From assembly GCF_002213415.1 (NCBI RefSeq), contig NZ_NJGU01000008.1, forward strand, positions 236,600 to 300,599: 64,000 bases of DNA. The letters are read 5' to 3'. This DNA is from Herbaspirillum robiniae. GTDB lineage: Bacteria > Pseudomonadota > Gammaproteobacteria > Burkholderiales > Burkholderiaceae_D. Position 1 is the stretch's first letter, and every line of letters begins with the position of its first letter. The translations under genes and the position numbers were made by a program. Shown piece after piece: positions 8,071 to 16,240 of this stretch. Under the pieces are notes generated by a model that saw only the letters and a list, made by a program, of their open reading frames with translations, made no database searches and was not told where the DNA came from.

Positions 8071-9282
8071 TCACTCCTTTTGCAGCAGGAACTGCACGAC
8101 GTCCGTCTGACCTTCATCAAAACCGACTTCGCAAAAGACGTAATAGAGATGCCACAGGCGACGGAACCGCTCGTCGAAGCCCAGCGCGGTGACAGCCTCA
8201 CGCTTGGCCTGGAAGGTCTCGTTCCAGCGACGCAGGGTCTCCGCGTAATCTCGTCCAAAATGGAAGCGATCGTGCGTGGCCAGCCCGGCACGCTGCGCGA
8301 TACGGCTGAAACGTTCGTGGCTAGGAAGCATGCCGCCGGGAAAGATAAATTCACGGATGAAGTCAGCGCTGTCCCGATAGCGCTCAAATACGGCTTCATC
8401 GATGGTGATAGACTGGATCAGCGCCTTGCCTCCTGACTTCAGACGAGCAGCGACGGTGTCAAAGTAGGTCTGCCAGAAATGCTCACCCACGGCTTCGAAC
8501 ATTTCGATGGAAACGATGGCGTCATAGTGGCCAGTGAGATCGCGATAGTCGCGCAGCTCCAGTTGGACCAGATGATCCAGCTGCTGGTTAAGCATGCGCT
8601 CACGGGCGAAGCCCAATTGCTCCGTCGAGATCGTGACCCCATGCACATGAATGCCTTGCCTTGCCGCGTGTTCGGCGAAACCTCCCCAGCCGCAGCCAAT
8701 CTCCAGCACCCGATCTCCAGGTCGCAATCCGAGTTGTTCGATGATGCGTTCGTACTTGGCGGCCTGCGCCGCGACCAGGCTTTGGTCTGCAGCACTAAAA
8801 ATCGCGCTGGAGTAGGTCATCGTCTCGTCCAGCCACAAACGATAGAAGTCGTTGCCCAGGTCATAATGTGCATGGATATTGCGGCGACTGCCGCTGCGCG
8901 TATTAGAGCGCAGCAAGTGACGCAAGCGATACCACCAGGATGCCAGCGTCCCGCCCTCGACTGCGCTGGATAAGGCTTTGCGGTTACGCAATGCGAGCCG
9001 TAGAAGGGCTGCCAGGTCGGTCGTCTCCACCCAGCCATTGCCGTAGGCTTCCCCAAAGCCGATGTCGCCGGCACGCAGAATGGCGCCGCAGGCGCGCCAG
9101 TCCAAGATGCGTAGCTGCGCGCTGGGCGGCTGACGCAAGTCACCAAAGGTCAAGGTCGTGCCGTGCGGCGTGATCAGCTCCAGATGGCCGTGATCCAAGC
9201 GCTCCAGCATGGCCAGGAACAGGCGGGCCGATAGAGGTCCGGTGCGCCGAACTGCATTCGACAATGCGGGATTGTGGTTCAC
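8071..9282 (-). CDS. Cyclopropane-fatty-acid-synthase-like methyltransferase
   Basis: A 403-residue SAM-dependent methyltransferase. The SAM-binding loop VLEIGCGWGGFAEHAA, the acyl-site segment SIEMFEAVGEHFW and the C-terminal FCEVGFDEGQTDVVQFL are typical of the CFA synthase family, which transfers a methyl(ene) group to unsaturated acyl chains of membrane phospholipids. The GTG start overlaps the DUF1365 stop as GTGA with AAGGAAA upstream. A longer in-frame reading to 9639 is antisense to nothing but overlaps DUF1365 and was rejected. In this context the product may be a methylated or furan-type fatty acid (inference). Confidence 0.9.
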   Translation of the reverse strand: MNHNPALSNAVRRTGPLSARLFLAMLERLDHGHLELITPHGTTLTFGDLRQPPSAQLRILDWRACGAILRAGDIGFGEAYGNGWVETTDLAALLRLALRNRKALSSAVEGGTLASWWYRLRHLLRSNTRSGSRRNIHAHYDLGNDFYRLWLDETMTYSSAIFSAADQSLVAAQAAKYERIIEQLGLRPGDRVLEIGCGWGGFAEHAARQGIHVHGVTISTEQLGFARERMLNQQLDHLVQLELRDYRDLTGHYDAIVSIEMFEAVGEHFWQTYFDTVAARLKSGGKALIQSITIDEAVFERYRDSADFIREFIFPGGMLPSHERFSRIAQRAGLATHDRFHFGRDYAETLRRWNETFQAKREAVTALGFDERFRRLWHLYYVFCEVGFDEGQTDVVQFLLQKE

Positions 9283-10112
9283 GGTAGGGTTTCCTTTCCA
9301 GAAGAAGAATCGGCAACAAGCTGGCGTTCCGGCTTGCTGAACCAGGGCACGCGCTTGCGCCACAGCAGCAGTGCTTGCCAATGAATCCGGGCTACCACTC
9401 CCAACGTCAACAACGGCTGCGCGCACAAGGCAGCCAAAGTGGATGCGGCCGTCAAGGGAAGCAGGCGACCGCCAATCGAGGTGCGCAGCAGCGGCTGCAG
9501 ATCCTGGTCGGATCCGCTGGAATGACCCTGGTCGAAGTAATCGATCCCCACGAAGGCGGTATGGCCGCTGTCGCGGAATCGAAAACGGTAGAAGCCGCGT
9601 ACCGTGCAGAATGGGGAGACATGCATCAGCTTGTCGCATGCCAGCCGTGTATGTTCGCCGATGGCGCCGTGATCGGCTGCCCGCAGCAGGTAATGCTGGG
9701 TCTGCCCGAAGGTGTTATTGACCTCCGCCAGTACTGCGCGCAGGTCGCCGCGGCGGTCATGGCAAAGGAAAAAACTGACCGGATTGAAAACAAAGCCGAA
9801 CAGCCTGGGAAAAGTCTGCAGCCAGATGGCACCGTCATCGGGCAAACCTGCTTGTCGTAGGCGTGTGCGAACCCAAGCTGCGGGATTGCTGCCATCGCGT
9901 GGGCCATAGTCGCGCAGATGGATATTCATTGGACGGCGACTGTCCACGCCGAACCAGGCATTGCCCGCATCGGACGTGCGGTCCAGGTCCAGACGCACGC
10001 AAAACACCGGGTAGACGAAGCGATGCCGCGCCGGTCGCAGGCGCAGATGCATTACCTGACCGTGCAACAGCCTTGCTGCCGGTTGCGGCGCCGATAGGAG
10101 GTCGACCTTCAT
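9279..10112 (-). CDS. DUF1365 family protein
   Basis: The 277-residue protein has the family hallmarks HxRLRPARHRFVYPVF near residues 20-40 and FGFVFNPVSFFLCHD in the middle. The ATG at 10112 overlaps the upstream stop as ATGA, so it is preferred over an ATG four codons earlier. DUF1365 proteins are nearly always encoded between an FAD-dependent oxidoreductase of the COG2907 type and a CFA-like methyltransferase, as here. The biochemical role is not established; participation in acyl-chain modification is the usual inference. Confidence 0.9.
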   Translation of the reverse strand: MKVDLLSAPQPAARLLHGQVMHLRLRPARHRFVYPVFCVRLDLDRTSDAGNAWFGVDSRRPMNIHLRDYGPRDGSNPAAWVRTRLRQAGLPDDGAIWLQTFPRLFGFVFNPVSFFLCHDRRGDLRAVLAEVNNTFGQTQHYLLRAADHGAIGEHTRLACDKLMHVSPFCTVRGFYRFRFRDSGHTAFVGIDYFDQGHSSGSDQDLQPLLRTSIGGRLLPLTAASTLAALCAQPLLTLGVVARIHWQALLLWRKRVPWFSKPERQLVADSSSGKETLP

Positions 10113-11395
10113 AGCGATGCCCATGCCGGCATGACGTCAAAATCGCGCGCCACCCGCAACGCCGACTTCAAACCGTCCTCATGGAAGCCATAGCCGGTCC
10201 AGGCGCCGGCGAACCAGGCGCGGTGGCGCCCCTGAATACGGGGCAGGCGGCGCTGGGCATCAATGGCCGGCTGGTCGAAGACCGGATGCTCGTAATCGAA
10301 TCGACCCATCACCGTGTCGGCAGCAGGGGCCTGCGGTGGATTGAGCGTGAGGATCACTTCGCTGCGGCACGGCAGGTCTTGCAGCCGGTTGAGCCAATAG
10401 CTTACGCAGACCGCGCGACTGCCGTCGTCGTGGCGCGAACCCAGATAGTTCCAGGCAGACCACACTTTGCCGCGACGCGGCATCAGGCCGACGTCGCTGT
10501 GCAGCCACGCCGCATTGGCCTGATAGCGTACGGCGGCCAGCACTTCATGCTCCTCAATGGTCGCGTCCTGCAACAGCGCCAGTGTTTGCGGCGCATGCGT
10601 GGCGAAGACCACGGCGTCAAACACCTCTTCTCGAACATTTCCGCCTTCGCTGCGCACGACTACGCCGCTGTCGGTGCGGCTCACACTCGCCAGCCGGCAG
10701 CCCGTGCGCACATCGGTTAACGTTGCCGCGATGCGGCGGACATACTCCCGCGAACCTCCGCGTACCGTCCGCCAACGCGGACGATTGTTGACTTGCAACA
10801 AGCCATGGTTGATGCAAAACCGCAGGAAAGTAGCTGCCGGGAAATCGAGGATATCTGCAGGCGAACTGGACCAGATCGCTGCCGCCATGGGGAGCAGGTA
10901 TGCGTCGCGGAACGTCTGACCATAGCCGCCTTGGGCCAACAGGCCGCGCAAAGTAAGCGGGCGGCTCTCGCAAAGGGCGAAGTTGGCGTGAGCTGCCCGG
11001 TTAAAGCGCAGGATGTCCCGCAGCATGCCCACAAATGCAGGCGACAGTAGCCGCTTTCGCTGGGCAAACACGGTATCGAGGTTGGTACCCGCCCACTCGA
11101 ACGCGCCCTCATCCATCGATACCGCAAAGGACATGTCAGTAGCGTAGGTGTCGACCTTGAGCTCGTTAAACAAGGCGAGCAGGTTGGGATACGTCCTGTC
11201 GTTCAGTACCAGAAAGCCGGTGTCGACTGCGAAGGGTATGCCTTCCGGGGCGATATCCACGGTATTGGCATGGCCGCCCAGTGTGGTTGCTGCTTCATAG
11301 AGCACAACCTGATGCTGGCGCCCCAAGAGGTAAGCGCTGGCCAGGCCGGCAATGCCAGCACCAATGACGGCGATACGTTGTCCGTTTGAAATCAT
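10109..11395 (-). CDS. FAD-dependent oxidoreductase (COG2907, amine-oxidase-like)
   Basis: A 428-residue flavoprotein. An N-terminal FAD-binding GAGIAG lies at residues 12-17 with the acidic end of strand two in VVLYEA, and a C-terminal GAWTGYGFHEDGLKSAL is typical of flavin amine-oxidase-like desaturases. It is the first gene of the operon, divergent from the TetR regulator. In the related ChrR/ECF-controlled clusters of other proteobacteria, such enzymes are linked to unsaturated or furan fatty-acid formation under photo-oxidative stress. That function is inferred from family and context. Confidence 0.88.
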   Translation of the reverse strand: MISNGQRIAVIGAGIAGLASAYLLGRQHQVVLYEAATTLGGHANTVDIAPEGIPFAVDTGFLVLNDRTYPNLLALFNELKVDTYATDMSFAVSMDEGAFEWAGTNLDTVFAQRKRLLSPAFVGMLRDILRFNRAAHANFALCESRPLTLRGLLAQGGYGQTFRDAYLLPMAAAIWSSSPADILDFPAATFLRFCINHGLLQVNNRPRWRTVRGGSREYVRRIAATLTDVRTGCRLASVSRTDSGVVVRSEGGNVREEVFDAVVFATHAPQTLALLQDATIEEHEVLAAVRYQANAAWLHSDVGLMPRRGKVWSAWNYLGSRHDDGSRAVCVSYWLNRLQDLPCRSEVILTLNPPQAPAADTVMGRFDYEHPVFDQPAIDAQRRLPRIQGRHRAWFAGAWTGYGFHEDGLKSALRVARDFDVMPAWASL

Positions 11396-11542
11396 GAAGA
11401 CCTGCCCGTCCTTTTATTGTTGGTCAGCGTTGGGTCGTCGGAAAAACCTCGCTCAAATCGCACAAAAGAGGACCTTTTGCCTTGGCGAACCTCTTTACGA
11501 TCCTTTTTTGAATGCTCAGACGCCGCTGTGGTGCTAAGATTA

Positions 11543-11595
11543 CTACCGATGGAAAATAAAATCTACCAATTAGTAACTTAAGCTACCAATGAGTA
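11543..11595. promoter_or_regulatory. Three phased CTACCRAT repeats, likely TetR operator
   Basis: CTACCGATGG at 11543, CTACCAATTAGTA at 11563 and CTACCAATGAGTA at 11583 start exactly 20 bases apart, so all would face one side of the helix. They lie between the divergent operon and the TetR gene, and the last copy covers the TetR start codon (11589). This placement fits a binding site for the adjacent TetR protein controlling itself and the operon. Assignment to TetR is inference. Confidence 0.5.
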
Positions 11596-12212
11596 TTTTC
11601 GGCAAACTCAGCTTCAAGGACCAGGCTTTCAAGCTGCGTGAAAACGCGATCCTGGATGCGGCCACAACGGTGTTGGGAAGCAAAGGCTATGACCTGATGA
11701 CAATGGATGACGTCGCCGGCGCCGTCGGCATCTCCAAGCCCAGCTTGTACAAGCATTTCAAGTCAAAGGAAGAGTTGGTGGGTGAGACGATGGTTCGTCT
11801 CATCGACGGAGCCATTGATCAACTGGCGCAGCTGGACGACATCGCCAGCCCGCGGGGGAAACTCGAAGCAATGCTGGAATGGGCGCTACGGGTACGCCTG
11901 GAAGGCGGCTTGCCGTTCCTGCCCTCCACCAGCGCGCCGGTAAGAGACATGTTGATGCGCAATGTAAAGTACGTCATGCGCGTACTGAAGCTCAACGGGC
12001 AGCTGGAAAAATTGGTCAAAGGGGCGCAAAAAGCAGGAGAGCTCAATGCGGCTTTGCCAAGCGATGTGGTGCTGTACAGCTATTACGCACGTACTTGCGA
12101 CCCGGCGGTGGACTACCTGCAGAAATTCAGCAAGATGGGCAACGAGGATATCGTGCGGTACATGCTGCAGGTCGCTTTTGATGGTTTTGCGAAGGACGGC
12201 TGCTCAAGCTGA
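11589..12212 (+). CDS. TetR-family transcriptional regulator
   Basis: A 207-residue protein with an N-terminal TetR HTH at about residues 15-65 (TMDDVAGAVGISKPSLYKHFKSKEEL) and a helical ligand-binding domain after it. The start has only a weak AAG element upstream and overlaps the third CTACCRAT repeat, which would allow tight autoregulation. It is divergent from the nine-gene lipid operon and is its most likely regulator. Related clusters elsewhere are run by an ECF sigma factor with ChrR, which is absent here. Confidence 0.9.
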   Translation: MSIFGKLSFKDQAFKLRENAILDAATTVLGSKGYDLMTMDDVAGAVGISKPSLYKHFKSKEELVGETMVRLIDGAIDQLAQLDDIASPRGKLEAMLEWALRVRLEGGLPFLPSTSAPVRDMLMRNVKYVMRVLKLNGQLEKLVKGAQKAGELNAALPSDVVLYSYYARTCDPAVDYLQKFSKMGNEDIVRYMLQVAFDGFAKDGCSS

Positions 12213-12432
12213 ATAAAGGCCGGGGAGTCACGTTGCATTGTGCAAAGCCAGCACGGCTCATCAACGCTCTGCTTGCAGCGAAAGTCCAACGTGGGGCCCA
12301 GTCGACGGGAAAGTTGGAATGGCGAAATCAAGCTAAGGAATTGCCTGAAGTTCTAACATGGCCTGTCAGGTTTTTCACTAAAGCCATGCCGATACCTCCT
12401 CTTTAAGATGAAATCATCTTAAGGAGTTCACC

Positions 12433-12591
12433 ATGTTCAGCACTTTCCTGATGGCCTATGTTCTCTTCACGCTTGTCGCCGTATGCCTGATAACTGTCGG
12501 CATCTATCTCTTTGCCGAAGCAAAATGGAATAAACACCCGATGGCGTCGTGCACGTATCGCCGCGCTGCCAGCTTCGTCTCGTCGTACTAA
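12433..12591 (+). CDS. 52-residue single-pass membrane protein
   Basis: A short gene with AAGGAG nine bases before its ATG. The 52-residue product has one strongly hydrophobic helix at about residues 5-27 and a basic C-terminal tail rich in Arg and Ser. It is followed within 45 bases by a strong bidirectional terminator, giving a complete small transcription unit. No family is recognised. It could be a membrane-stress peptide or a small regulatory subunit. Confidence 0.6.
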   Translation: MFSTFLMAYVLFTLVAVCLITVGIYLFAEAKWNKHPMASCTYRRAASFVSSY

Positions 12592-12627
12592 GCCAATCTT
12601 CGCTCCGGCGTCGGAGCTGAATATCGC

Positions 12628-12655
12628 AAAAAAGCCCGCTTCTGCGGGCTTTTTT
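12628..12655. terminator. Bidirectional intrinsic terminator
   Basis: GCCCGC-TTCT-GCGGGC stem (12634-12649) with A6 on the left and T6 on the right. It serves the 52-residue gene and the convergent 97-residue gene. Confidence 0.85.
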
Positions 12656-12709
12656 GATTTCAGTCGATCAAGCTGCGTGAGTACAATCACAAATCCTCGC
12701 ACATCTGAT

Positions 12710-13003
12710 TCAGCAATAGATTTCCAATGATTGCCCCTCTAGCAGATAACTGATGTTTGATAGACTCAAATAGTTGCAAGCGGCTTTTATCCGATGAAGA
12801 CGTATTGCTCGTTCTGTGATATCCGCATCGTCGGATAGCGGAATCGTCGCCACCACGAATGGCCATGATTCGGAGGGCTTTAGCCGAGAGCCAAGGGCAC
12901 AAAGAACATCGTCGCAGCTGATGACTTCACCTGGGATTTCAAAATGCAGTTGCTCGCTGTTGACGTCCCCGTCGATCTGATAGGTCACTCTGAATTTCGC
13001 CAC
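12710..13003 (-). CDS. 97-residue protein, second local paralogue
   Basis: This 97-residue product is the most divergent of the three paralogues in the window (others at 3331-3624 and 32324-32617). It keeps the core ISCDDVLCALG, LKPSESWPFVV, RAIRLHRIKAA and a C-terminus ending in Cys (LEIYC), but has lost the RPEGTVL segment. It lies among AT-richer small genes, is convergent with the 52-residue membrane protein and shares its terminator. Function unknown; the conserved length and cysteines suggest a compact, constrained fold. Confidence 0.75.
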   Translation of the reverse strand: MAKFRVTYQIDGDVNSEQLHFEIPGEVISCDDVLCALGSRLKPSESWPFVVATIPLSDDADITERAIRLHRIKAACNYLSLSNISYLLEGQSLEIYC

Positions 13004-13095
13004 GTTCCACTCTCCGAAATAATTGCCGGAGGATTCTCACGTGGAATTGTGATGCATGTTTAACTGAACTGATGCCCCAATGGTTTACTACTGCG

Positions 13096-13383
13096 CTACC
13101 TCAAGCCTGGTGCCCCAGAAGATAGAGGCCCATGTGAAGTACTTCCCTGGATTTTGGGATGTGTTGCTTCCCTTGACGCCAATTGGTATCTCAACGCATC
13201 AACTAATAGCGTTTGAGACTCGATCGTGTTGCAACCAAGCCCACGTAGTGATGACAACCCATTCTTGACGGCGAAATTCAAGAGCACGAGTATGTCCTCT
13301 TCATCGTCGGTATGCTCGCCAATACTCCTCACGATGTGAGCATGCCTATAAGCCATGTTGTATTTATCAGGAATCATTTTCAT
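13096..13383 (-). CDS. Hypothetical protein, 95 residues
   Basis: A small soluble protein starting at an ATG with AAGGA just upstream; an in-frame extension to 13422 has no ribosome-binding site. The sequence is helical and charged (HTDDEEDILVLLNFAV, then TLLVDALRYQLASREA), with no motif I can name. It follows the second candidate small-RNA/attenuator element by about 90 bases in the same orientation, mirroring the arrangement at 1728-2075. Confidence 0.5.
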   Translation of the reverse strand: MKMIPDKYNMAYRHAHIVRSIGEHTDDEEDILVLLNFAVKNGLSSLRGLGCNTIESQTLLVDALRYQLASREATHPKIQGSTSHGPLSSGAPGLR

Positions 13384-13472
13384 CCGTCCTTTTTTCTTGC
13401 AGCTTAAAAAGGGGGATGTCATTTCGCCATCAGGAAATTCCTGAGTACTACACTCAGCAGCGCCAAATTGGC

Positions 13473-13545
13473 AAAAAAAAAGCCCTCAACGCAATGCGGA
13501 GGGCAAGAGTCCAATTTCGAGGAAATTGGAGGAGATGTGTTCAAT
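13473..13545 (-). ncRNA. Second candidate small RNA or attenuator
   Basis: Read on the minus strand: ATCTCCT (anti-SD-like, 13530-13536), a hairpin with CCAATTTC/GAAATTGG arms and a three-base loop (13511-13529), a linker ending in CTT, then a GCCCTC/GAGGGC terminator stem (13482-13504) and nine U. Order and spacing match the element at 1997-2075, while stem sequences differ with pairing retained. It could also serve as the terminator of the LysR gene ending at 13746. Confidence 0.45.
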
Positions 13546-13745
13546 ATATTGCAATGCAGCACGTCTTGCAAGGTCTGCTACCGGCCAGGAGCGGCCGTTC
13601 CTATTTCGCTGCGCGCCTAGAAAAAGCCATGATCGAATTTGAAATGATGCGTCAACTGTTTTGCAGCGAATATGATGGCTTAAGAGAAGAAGTTGTGGCC
13701 GCTGCCGATGACTGGATTGGTGCTAAGGGGGAATTCATCCCGCAC
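13546..13745. other. Intergenic stretch with only a doubtful frame
   Basis: Downstream of the LysR gene lies about 200 bases of AT-richer DNA. A plus-strand frame starting near 13552 reads plausibly for about 60 residues (MIEFEMMRQLFCSEYDG) but then runs antisense through the LysR gene with no stop, so it may be a truncated gene or chance. Nothing else is identified. Confidence 0.3.
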
Positions 13746-14669
13746 CTACCGTCCCATGGCCCGCAGCCATGCCAACAAACTGGCCTGAGGACCATCGGAA
13801 GGCAGCTGCCTAGCCGACAGCAGGCAATAGCGCGAACCATCCTCGACAAACCCCAGCGGCGCCACCAGCACGCCGCTTTCCAAGTCATCCCGCACCAGCT
13901 GCCACGGCCCTATCGCCACGCCCAATCCCGCCACCGCCGCCTGCAGGCTGAAATAGAAGTGCTCGAGGACTTTCCCCTTCGCATCAAAAGGAGAATACCC
14001 CGCTGCCAATGCCCATTGCTGCCACGCACGAGGCCGGGTATGGGTGTGAAGACACGGCGCACCGGCCTTGAGTGGCGCGCCGCCCTTCCTCGCAGAGAAC
14101 CACGCGGCCTTGTCAGGGCGGCACACCGGCCCCACTCGCTCAGGAAACAGAGGCTCGACATGGTAGCTGTCCGGCCAGGGGAAGTCGTCACGGCGGATCG
14201 CCAAGTCGATGCCATCGGCAAAGGAAAATTGCCCGCCACCGGCCACCAGATGCACATCGATATCCTGGTGTTGATGCTGGAAGTTCGGCCAGCGGGGAAT
14301 CAGCCAGCGCATTAACAGCGTCGGCTCGCACGACAGCACCCAGCGGCGCTCCTGGCGCGCACTGGCACGCAATTCCCCGACCGCATGGCGCATCAACTCC
14401 ATGCCGCTGGACACGGCCTGGACCAGGGTGCGGCCCTGCTCGGTCAGGAACACGCGCCGGCTGCGCCGCTCGAACAGGGCCACGCCCAACTCATCCTCCA
14501 GCAGGCGCACCGCGCGGCTGATGGCCCCATGCGTGAGATGCAACTCAACAGCGGCCCGGCTGAAATTCTCGTATCTTGCCGCCGCCTCGAAGCAGCGCAG
14601 GGCCAACAGCGACGGCAGGCGCGCATCGTCTTTCTGTGAGCCAGACTCACTATCTTTGTCAGAAAACAT
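13746..14669 (-). CDS. LysR-family regulator (GcvA-like)
   Basis: About 307 residues with an N-terminal winged HTH (LLALRCFEAAARYENFSRAA, then THGAISRAVRLLEDELG) of the GcvA/AmpR subgroup and a substrate-binding domain behind it. The ATG at 14669 has GGGA six bases upstream, whereas the ATG at 14687 abuts its purine run. It is divergent from a LysE-type exporter gene, the classic LysG/LysE arrangement, so it probably activates that exporter in response to an amino acid (inference). Confidence 0.88.
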   Translation of the reverse strand: MFSDKDSESGSQKDDARLPSLLALRCFEAAARYENFSRAAVELHLTHGAISRAVRLLEDELGVALFERRSRRVFLTEQGRTLVQAVSSGMELMRHAVGELRASARQERRWVLSCEPTLLMRWLIPRWPNFQHQHQDIDVHLVAGGGQFSFADGIDLAIRRDDFPWPDSYHVEPLFPERVGPVCRPDKAAWFSARKGGAPLKAGAPCLHTHTRPRAWQQWALAAGYSPFDAKGKVLEHFYFSLQAAVAGLGVAIGPWQLVRDDLESGVLVAPLGFVEDGSRYCLLSARQLPSDGPQASLLAWLRAMGR

Positions 14670-14731
14670 CGTTATTCCCGAAGGCATCTTCCCACTAAGA
14701 TCATGCCCAATATCGACCTTGAACTGAAATC

Positions 14732-15343
14732 ATGACGACCGAAATGATAGCTGTATTCACCATCACCTTGCTGGCCGTCATCAGTCCCGGGCCAGACTTT
14801 GCGATGGTCACGCGCAACAGCCTGATGCTGTCGCGCCGCGCGGGTGTATTGACGGCCATGGGCATAGCCCTGGGCGTGCTGATCCACGTCAGCTACACGC
14901 TGGTCGGCGTGGGCCTGCTGATCCAGCGCTCCCTGTGGCTGCTCAACGCCATCAAGCTCGCCGGAGCGGTCTACCTGGTTTATCTCGGGGTGAAGATGCT
15001 CAGGGTCAAACCCCATGCGGGGACAGCCGCTGTTGCTGCAATGCCGCTGTCGCAGATGGCGGCATTGCGCACGGGTTTCCTGACCAATGTGTTGAATCCC
15101 AAGACCACCGTCTTCATCGTCAGCCTGTTCTTGCAGGTGGTTCAGCCATCCACGCCTTTGGCCACCCAGATCGGCTACGGGATCTTCATTTCTGCAGCGC
15201 ACCTGGCCTGGTTCGGCCTGGTGGCGCTTTTCTTCTCGGCAGATAGTGTGCGCCACCGTTTGCTGGCAGTTCGCCATTGGATCGACCGGGCCTTCGGTGG
15301 CTTGCTGGTAGGATTCGGGCTCTTGCTGGCGACGTCGCGGTAA
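14732..15343 (+). CDS. LysE/RhtB-family amino-acid exporter
   Basis: A 203-residue inner-membrane protein with about six hydrophobic helices. The N-terminal ISPGPDFAMVTRNS motif and the mid-protein GFLTNVLNPKTTVFIVSLF are signatures of the LysE/RhtB superfamily, which exports amino acids such as lysine, homoserine or threonine. Length is typical. It is divergent from the GcvA-like LysR gene. The actual substrate cannot be read from sequence. Confidence 0.9.
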   Translation: MTTEMIAVFTITLLAVISPGPDFAMVTRNSLMLSRRAGVLTAMGIALGVLIHVSYTLVGVGLLIQRSLWLLNAIKLAGAVYLVYLGVKMLRVKPHAGTAAVAAMPLSQMAALRTGFLTNVLNPKTTVFIVSLFLQVVQPSTPLATQIGYGIFISAAHLAWFGLVALFFSADSVRHRLLAVRHWIDRAFGGLLVGFGLLLATSR

Positions 15344-15381
15344 GCTCAGGAAATCACGCAAATCCTTGTATTGGACATCCC

Positions 15382-15732
15382 ATGTATTGCTCGACCTTCA
15401 CCTTCGCCAAAGGCGAATACGATGATCAATTCTTTTCCCTGGACAATGCCATTTCGCAGGTTGCAAAGTCTATCGATGGCTATGCCGGCGAAGAAGCCTG
15501 GAGCAATACTGAAGATGGCCTGCTGTCCAACACCTACTACTGGCACACGATGGAGGCGCTACAGCAGCTGATCTCGCACCCTCTGCACATACAAGCCAAG
15601 CAGCAGCAAGCAAAGTGGCTGCGCGGCTACCAGGTCGTCATCAGCAAGGTACTGGGCACCTATGGCAGTACAGGAATGCAACACCCCCTGGCTGGTCACG
15701 CGATGCCCCTGGATGCCGCAATCGGGCGCTGA
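15382..15732 (+). CDS. Antibiotic-biosynthesis-monooxygenase-fold protein
   Basis: A 116-residue protein beginning MYCSTFTF. Its middle (GEEAWSNTEDGLLSNTYYWHTMEAL, interrupted, then HPLHIQAKQQQAKWLRGYQVVI) resembles the dimeric ferredoxin-like ABM superfamily, which includes quinone-forming monooxygenases and haem-degrading enzymes. An in-frame extension upstream overlaps the exporter gene and was rejected. It may be co-transcribed with lysE (38-base gap). Specific activity is unknown. Confidence 0.7.
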   Translation: MYCSTFTFAKGEYDDQFFSLDNAISQVAKSIDGYAGEEAWSNTEDGLLSNTYYWHTMEALQQLISHPLHIQAKQQQAKWLRGYQVVISKVLGTYGSTGMQHPLAGHAMPLDAAIGR

Positions 15733-15842
15733 TGGAAGCTTCCGGCAGCGCACACAAGCCACCGCCAGGAAGATAAATCGATGCTTGCAGCATGCGCGGC
15801 ATGCTAAATTAGCGGCCACTTAATGCGTCGCCCCGAAGCGCC

Positions 15843-16058
15843 ACCTCGACCAAGCGCGTTCTCCCCATCCTCAAGCCATCGCTCGACCACCGAACGGCCG
15901 CCTATGCGGCCCGACTGTGTTGCGACGACGCGCCACCCTATGTGCTGCAGCTGAGCGCGCTGCTGGAGAGCCCGCAACTGGATGAAGCCATGCGCACCGA
16001 TAGCAGCTGTCCAATAGTGTTACGCCGCTTTCTTTGCTTGAGTGCTCTCAAACAGTGA
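15843..16058 (+). pseudogene. Possible remnant of a decayed gene
   Basis: A 72-codon frame without a usable start reads as protein-like sequence (KPSLDHRTAAYAARLCCDD, then APPYVLQLSALLESPQLDEA) before turning into AT-richer, unconvincing sequence near its stop. Composition at the start matches the GC-rich chromosome. I do not recognise the parent family. It could be a chance frame. The rest of the 15733-16240 gap holds only the hairpin at 16179-16211. Confidence 0.3.
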
Positions 16059-16178
16059 TCTGAGCATTTAGTCCTCTCGGATCCAAGAATAAAGAGTCGT
16101 TTCGAAGCTATCCGTATTAAGGGGCCGTAACATGTTGCGAATGGCTGCAACCGGCCAGAAGCAGTCATCGACTCCGCC

Positions 16179-16211
16179 AGGAAATTGCCCACAACGCGCG
16201 GGCAATTTCCT
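16179..16211. repeat. Perfect 12-bp inverted repeat
   Basis: AGGAAATTGCCC and GGGCAATTTCCT flank a nine-base loop. It lies 30 bases beyond the stop of the minus-strand NmrA-like gene, so it may be its transcription-ending or mRNA-stabilising hairpin, although no T-run follows. Confidence 0.6.
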
Positions 16212-16240
16212 CAAGTGCACCTATGCAATTCCGGTGCTCA

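Noticed and set aside
13416..14315. A 299-codon plus-strand frame over the LysR gene
   Set aside because: Only about its first 100 codons lie outside the LysR gene and the rest is antisense to it. No good start signal was found.
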